Shown piece after piece: positions 60,560-64,000 of a stretch of 64,000 nucleotides of DNA (its first letter is position 1; every line of letters begins with the position of its first letter). Both the position numbers and the translations under genes were made by a program. This DNA is from Ghiorsea bivora (GTDB lineage: Bacteria > Pseudomonadota > Zetaproteobacteria > Mariprofundales > Mariprofundaceae), in NCBI RefSeq assembly GCF_000744415.1, contig NZ_JQLW01000013.1:24039-88038 (forward strand). The letters run 5' to 3'. The notes under the pieces are model-generated. The model worked only from the letters and a program-made list of their open reading frames with translations, had not been told where the DNA came from and searched no databases.

Positions 60560-62878
60560 TTATAAGCCCTGAATATATTGCGCACTTGTCGAGAGGGTAA
60601 CCATTTGGCTTAGATGTTTGGCGGCTTGTTGTTTACCATCTTCACTGGCTTGATGGATAAGGTTTTCAAAGTGTTTGAGAAGCTCGGCTTTATTATGTTC
60701 TTGTTTAGAGCCTGAACCGATATTGGTGAGATCGATAAAGAATTCATCAAACAATTCGCCCAAATCAGTGACAATATCTGTGTTTAAAAATTGCTCATGA
60801 TTATAAATGCTTGGATAACCGCCGCGTTGTTTATCCACGGCAAATGATACACCTTTCACATTGGTAATCGTGGTCGCCTTTTCACATTTGAGCATACACC
60901 CATCTTCAATTGTAGGTTTATTACAGCCTACAGTTTGCTGGAAGAAACACTGGCGGCTGGTCATCAATAAGATGGGATGGTAAATACTGTACACCAATTT
61001 GAAATTCTCTGGACGTGAAATCTTTCTGATTTGCATGCGATTGATTTCGTTTGAAATAAATGCGCCCGCGCAGTTTAATTCTTCTTGCAGCGTGAGTAAC
61101 GCATAAGAATTGGTGGTATTTAAGAAAGGCCCTGCAATCCATTCAATACCCATTTCATAGGCTTTATATGCCACGCCTGTGTTATTGCTGACAATGCGGG
61201 CAGGTTGAATTTCTTCTAATAAACGCACCGATTCATCATAATCTTTACCAATCAATACCGCAGGAAACCACGGAATAAGCTGAGGGTGGCGCTTAAAAAT
61301 ATCAATGTATTTATCGCAGCCTTTTTTCCAGCTTTCAGGCAGTTTGAAATACACATCTGCATCCGTGATATCACATAAACTCACATCTTTTTCATCAGCG
61401 ATAAGAATAGACATACTGTGTTTTGCATCTTGTTTAGTATGATTTTGCAGAGGCGGAATATCTACAAATGGCACAAGTTCAATCTCATGATTTAATATAT
61501 ATGCAGCTTGGTTTTTAAGCTGGGTGAGTTCTTTAAAGGGAATACTTAAACCCTCGCTAAGGTCTGTGCAGTTAAAACCTGTGATATTATAATCTTGGCT
61601 GGCAAATTTTTTAAATCGCTTTTCAATCACAGCTTGGGTGATGGGTAGTTCCTTAGTCGTGCGCAGTGTTGATTCGGTCTGCAAGGTGTGGGTTTTATGT
61701 GTATCAATCCCATCCACAGTATCACCAATGGTTAAGGTTAGGCGCAAGGGTTGGCCTAATTGCCCAGAGAAAGTGAGCTGTAAGGGTTGTTTGGCAATGC
61801 TGAGGTATTGAATTTTTTCATTCAATTCTTCGCCCAGTTCATTCTTTTTGGCAAACAAGCCATCTTTCACTTCTTGAATTTGTATCACAGTTTTAGCGCT
61901 GCTTTTTTTCACTGCATGTTCAATGCTGTGGTCGCGAGGATTGTCGATAAACATATCTTTGGCGAGGTTGCCTTTCAGGAAGGAGTTGGTGAAATCACGG
62001 TTAAACACGCGGTGTAAGTTGGAGTCATCAGGCGCTAGCTGACCTGATGCCACAAAGCTATCAATGGATTTGCGCCAAGTGTCGGTCACGGTATACACAT
62101 AATGAGCATTTTTGATTCGGCCTTCAATTTTTAATGAATCCACTTGTGCATCTACCAATTGGGGTAGGTCAAAATATGCGGAGTTATCTTTTAAATTTAG
62201 TGGGAAGCGGTTGCCTGCATCGGTGATTTCATATTCATCACGGCACGCTTGGCTGCAACTGCCCCTATTGCCCGAGTTGCCCACGCTAACCGAGCTTGAA
62301 TAACATTGCCCCGAGAACGCGATGCACAATGCACCATGCACAAACACTTCGGTAAGCACATCATAGTCATGTGCAACGGCAGTTAATGTTTTAATTTCAT
62401 GGATATTCAATTCACGCGACAAATTCAGGCGTGATGCACCAAGCTTGCCCAAGAATTTGATTTGCCCTTCATTATGCGTGGTGAGCTGGGTGGATGCGTG
62501 AATATCCAAAGTAGGGAAGTATTTCTTCACCAGATTAAAAATACCAACATCCTGCACAATGATGCCGTCCACGCCTGAGTTCATCAATTTATTCAATAGT
62601 TTGATAAGACTAGGCAGCTCTTGTTCCAGAATCACCACATTTACGGTTAAAAACACATCGCAATCGTATTTATGCGCTAAGCGAATCACGCCCGTTAAGT
62701 CATCATAGGAAAGGTTGGCAGCGCGGTTGCGAGCGTTGAAATTATCCAAGCCGCAGTAAACCGCATTTGCGCCCGCAATCACAGCAGCTTTAATGGCTTC
62801 AACACCACCACCAGGGGCTAATAATTCAATCTTTCTGCTCATATTGTTATCGTTATTATTCATGTGTTTTGTGACCAT
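60560..62878 (-). CDS. rlhA: Peptidase U32-family protein, RlhA-like
   Basis: 772 residues. IELLAPGGGVEAIKAAVIAGANAVYCGLDNFNAR and the downstream IHASTQLTTHN, VFVHGALCIAFSGQCYSSSVSVGNSGNRGSCSQACRDEY motif (Cys-rich, iron-sulfur) are the signatures of U32 proteins; a DUF3656-like middle and a second Cys group near the C-terminus follow. E. coli RlhA hydroxylates C2501 of 23S rRNA. The protein is about 120 residues longer than E. coli RlhA because of the C-terminal part. A start at codon 13 (MSRKIELLAPG) is also possible. Confidence 0.8.
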   Translation of the reverse strand: MVTKHMNNNDNNMSRKIELLAPGGGVEAIKAAVIAGANAVYCGLDNFNARNRAANLSYDDLTGVIRLAHKYDCDVFLTVNVVILEQELPSLIKLLNKLMNSGVDGIIVQDVGIFNLVKKYFPTLDIHASTQLTTHNEGQIKFLGKLGASRLNLSRELNIHEIKTLTAVAHDYDVLTEVFVHGALCIAFSGQCYSSSVSVGNSGNRGSCSQACRDEYEITDAGNRFPLNLKDNSAYFDLPQLVDAQVDSLKIEGRIKNAHYVYTVTDTWRKSIDSFVASGQLAPDDSNLHRVFNRDFTNSFLKGNLAKDMFIDNPRDHSIEHAVKKSSAKTVIQIQEVKDGLFAKKNELGEELNEKIQYLSIAKQPLQLTFSGQLGQPLRLTLTIGDTVDGIDTHKTHTLQTESTLRTTKELPITQAVIEKRFKKFASQDYNITGFNCTDLSEGLSIPFKELTQLKNQAAYILNHEIELVPFVDIPPLQNHTKQDAKHSMSILIADEKDVSLCDITDADVYFKLPESWKKGCDKYIDIFKRHPQLIPWFPAVLIGKDYDESVRLLEEIQPARIVSNNTGVAYKAYEMGIEWIAGPFLNTTNSYALLTLQEELNCAGAFISNEINRMQIRKISRPENFKLVYSIYHPILLMTSRQCFFQQTVGCNKPTIEDGCMLKCEKATTITNVKGVSFAVDKQRGGYPSIYNHEQFLNTDIVTDLGELFDEFFIDLTNIGSGSKQEHNKAELLKHFENLIHQASEDGKQQAAKHLSQMVTLSTSAQYIQGL

Positions 62879-62973
62879 TGCGGAGGAAATAGGGTGTTGG
62901 AAAATTTCATATTTTGAGCAATCTTATACGAAGACAACTTACAAAAATAGAATCTTATCATTATACACATATA

Positions 62974-63002
62974 TTGACTTAGCTAACTAAGTGGACTAAA
63001 TT
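62974..63002 (+). promoter_or_regulatory. Promoter/operator of the VapBC-type pair
   Basis: TTGACT (62974-62979), 17 bases, TAAATT. An inverted repeat ACTTAG-CTAA-CTAAGT (62977-62992) lies in the spacer, right for self-repression by the toxin-antitoxin complex. Confidence 0.6.
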
Positions 63003-63024
63003 TCCTTTACCGTAGGAGTTTCTT

Positions 63025-63249
63025 ATGCATCAAATCAATATCCATGAAGCGAAAACCAATTTATCCAAGCTGATTCAAGAAGCCTTAAATGGTGAAGAAG
63101 TGATTATCGCCAAAGGCAATAAGCCTGTGGTCAAACTTGTACCGTTACAGCAACAAAAAGTGACGCGTCAGCTTGGTTTGGCAAAAGGAAAAATAACCAT
63201 GACCGATGATTTTGATGCGCCTTTGGATGATTTCTCGGCATATATGTAA
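63025..63249 (+). CDS. vapB: Phd/YefM-family antitoxin
   Basis: 74 residues, type II antitoxin. INIHEAKTNLSKLIQEALNGEEVIIAKGNKPVVKLVP is the standard Phd/VapB fold; the tail QLGLAKGKITMTDDFDAPLDDF binds the PIN toxin. TAGGAG lies 8 bases before the ATG. The toxin gene follows after 2 bases. Confidence 0.9.
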   Translation: MHQINIHEAKTNLSKLIQEALNGEEVIIAKGNKPVVKLVPLQQQKVTRQLGLAKGKITMTDDFDAPLDDFSAYM

Positions 63250-63251
63250 TC

Positions 63252-63638
63252 ATGCGTTTATTATTGGATACACATGCACTGATTTGGATGGCATCGATTG
63301 ATGATAAACTTAGCGAAAAAGCCAAGTCACTCATTTTAGATACGGATAATGAATTATTTCTAAGCGTTGCCAGCATTTGGGAAATGTCTATCAAAGCAAG
63401 CCTTGGCAAACTTATTTTACAACAGCCTATTGTGCAGATTATTAATGAACAAGTGCAAACCAATGGCGTACAGCTTATCAATATCGAAGCTGCACATGCT
63501 TTAGCCGTAAGCACATTACCTTGGCATCACCGAGACCCATTTGACCGTTTAATCATGGCTCAAAGCCAATTGGAAAACCTAACTATTTTAGGCTGTGATG
63601 CGGCGATGGATGCTTATGCAATTAAAAGGGTTTGGTGA
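63252..63638 (+). CDS. vapC: PIN-domain toxin (VapC)
   Basis: 128 residues, PIN RNase. The acidic residues are in LLLDTHALIW, VASIWEMSIK, and HHRDPFDRLIMAQ, with all four metal-binding positions kept. VapC toxins cut tRNA or rRNA. The 3' end is directly followed by an IS256-type element's end. Confidence 0.92.
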   Translation: MRLLLDTHALIWMASIDDKLSEKAKSLILDTDNELFLSVASIWEMSIKASLGKLILQQPIVQIINEQVQTNGVQLINIEAAHALAVSTLPWHHRDPFDRLIMAQSQLENLTILGCDAAMDAYAIKRVW

Positions 63639-63639
63639 T

Positions 63640-64000
63640 AGGGATATCCTCGACCCTGTAAATCCTTCTGTGTAAATTCATTACCTAAAACTTCTCAGGC
63701 ATCCTATCTGGAAACTCAATCATGAACCTATTAAGCGCAGCTTTCCAGTGATGAATTGGCATAGTCCATTTTTTGGATGCTGATTCAATGGCTAGATACA
63801 CGACCTTCATGGCTGAATTATCAGTTGGGAACACCTTACGATTTTTGATTGCTTTGCGTACCACGCTATTGAGTGATTCAATGGCGTTGGTCGTGTAAAT
63901 AGCCTTCCTAATATCATCAGGGTAATCAAATAAAGTGATTAGGTTTTCCCAATGTCTGCGCCACATTTGACTAATAGTTGGGAATTTATCATCCCATTTT
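63640..64000 (-). mobile_element. IS256-family element, left end (continues past window)
   Basis: The transposase frame below ends 45 bases from the vapC stop. The boundary contains GACCCTGTAAATCCTTCTGTG (63653-63673), a terminal repeat of IS256 type (G/A..CCTGTAAA..TGTGTAAA). The exact outer end cannot be fixed with only one end visible. Confidence 0.7.
63685..64000 (-). CDS. IS256-family transposase, C-terminal part (cut by window edge)
   Basis: At least 105 residues, open to the right edge. WRRHWENLITLFDYPDDIRKAIYTTNAIESLNSVVRKAIKNR (IS256/Mutator signature with the catalytic-domain C-terminal motif TTNAIESLN) and the ending WKAALNRFMIEFPDRMPEKF. The N-terminal catalytic Asp residues lie outside the window. 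No break is visible in the part present. Confidence 0.92.
   Translation of the reverse strand, partial: KWDDKFPTISQMWRRHWENLITLFDYPDDIRKAIYTTNAIESLNSVVRKAIKNRKVFPTDNSAMKVVYLAIESASKKWTMPIHHWKAALNRFMIEFPDRMPEKF

Noticed and set aside
1..64000. CRISPR array, tRNA or rRNA genes
   Set aside because: No regularly spaced direct repeats, no tRNA-like cloverleaf with conserved T-loop and no rRNA sequence were noticed on either strand.

Overview
The window reads as one chromosomal segment of a motile, Gram-negative proteobacterium of moderate-to-low GC. Support: proteobacterial rpsO-pnp, argS, clpS, hom and EttA-type genes, a sigma-54-type promoter in front of a flagellar basal-body operon, a two-subunit pyruvate carboxylase, and a DnaQ-type epsilon subunit with the proteobacterial C-terminal polymerase-binding tail. 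A zetaproteobacterial relative (Ghiorsea/Mariprofundus-like) is my guess from gene content; I cannot test it. No rRNA, tRNA or CRISPR array was seen.

Layout. 1-4.7 kb: end of an AddB-like nuclease, an AddA-like helicase-nuclease and a YqiA-like esterase. 4.7-19.1 kb: an accessory, defence-island-like stretch with a class II Fic protein, an internally deleted SNF2-type helicase, a NERD-domain membrane protein, a WYL regulator, a TerB-like pair, a complete DnaQ epsilon subunit fused to a Sir2 domain, a GSU2403-type nucleotidyltransferase-fold protein, a tandem AAA ATPase, a frameshifted sigma region-4 mini-gene, a LexA/UmuD-like plus UmuC-like SOS pair, and an IS1595-family element with perfect 8-bp target duplications. 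19.4-27.6 kb: core genes (rpsO, pnp, a cation/proton antiporter, a Xer recombinase, a cyclic-nucleotide-binding protein, ettA). 27.6-29.4 kb: what looks like a collapsed integron (a 5' integrase fragment facing away from a lone cassette-like gene) followed by two RelE-superfamily toxin-antitoxin pairs. 29.5-43.5 kb: small accessory genes, pyruvate carboxylase subunits, a sugar kinase, SPOR protein, argS, clpS, alaC and hom. 43.5-52.2 kb: a PilZ protein and flgB-flgC-fliE-fliF-fliG-fliH-fliI-fliJ-motE-like. 52.2-56.3 kb: an unknown small protein behind a second sigma-54-type promoter, a large CASTOR/POLLUX-like channel with two voltage-sensor-like modules, and a small potassium channel. 56.4-62.9 kb: pseudouridine synthase, psd, MYG1, a spermidine-synthase-like protein, a glutathione transferase and a U32/RlhA protein. 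63.0-64.0 kb: a VapBC-type pair abutting a truncated IS256-type transposase.

How it works together. The most unusual gene is the DnaQ-Sir2 fusion (10832-12376). A palindromic motif (GCGACA-N5-TGACGC) stands twice in front of it and again before the tandem AAA ATPase gene, suggesting common control of a replication- or DNA-damage-linked module that also includes the nucleotidyltransferase-fold gene with its own operator. The surrounding helicase, NERD, WYL, Fic and UmuDC-like genes, and several broken genes (esterase tail, helicase, WYL 5' copy, sigma fragment, transposase, integrase), show repeated gain and loss. All functional statements are from sequence reading alone; no database search was run.
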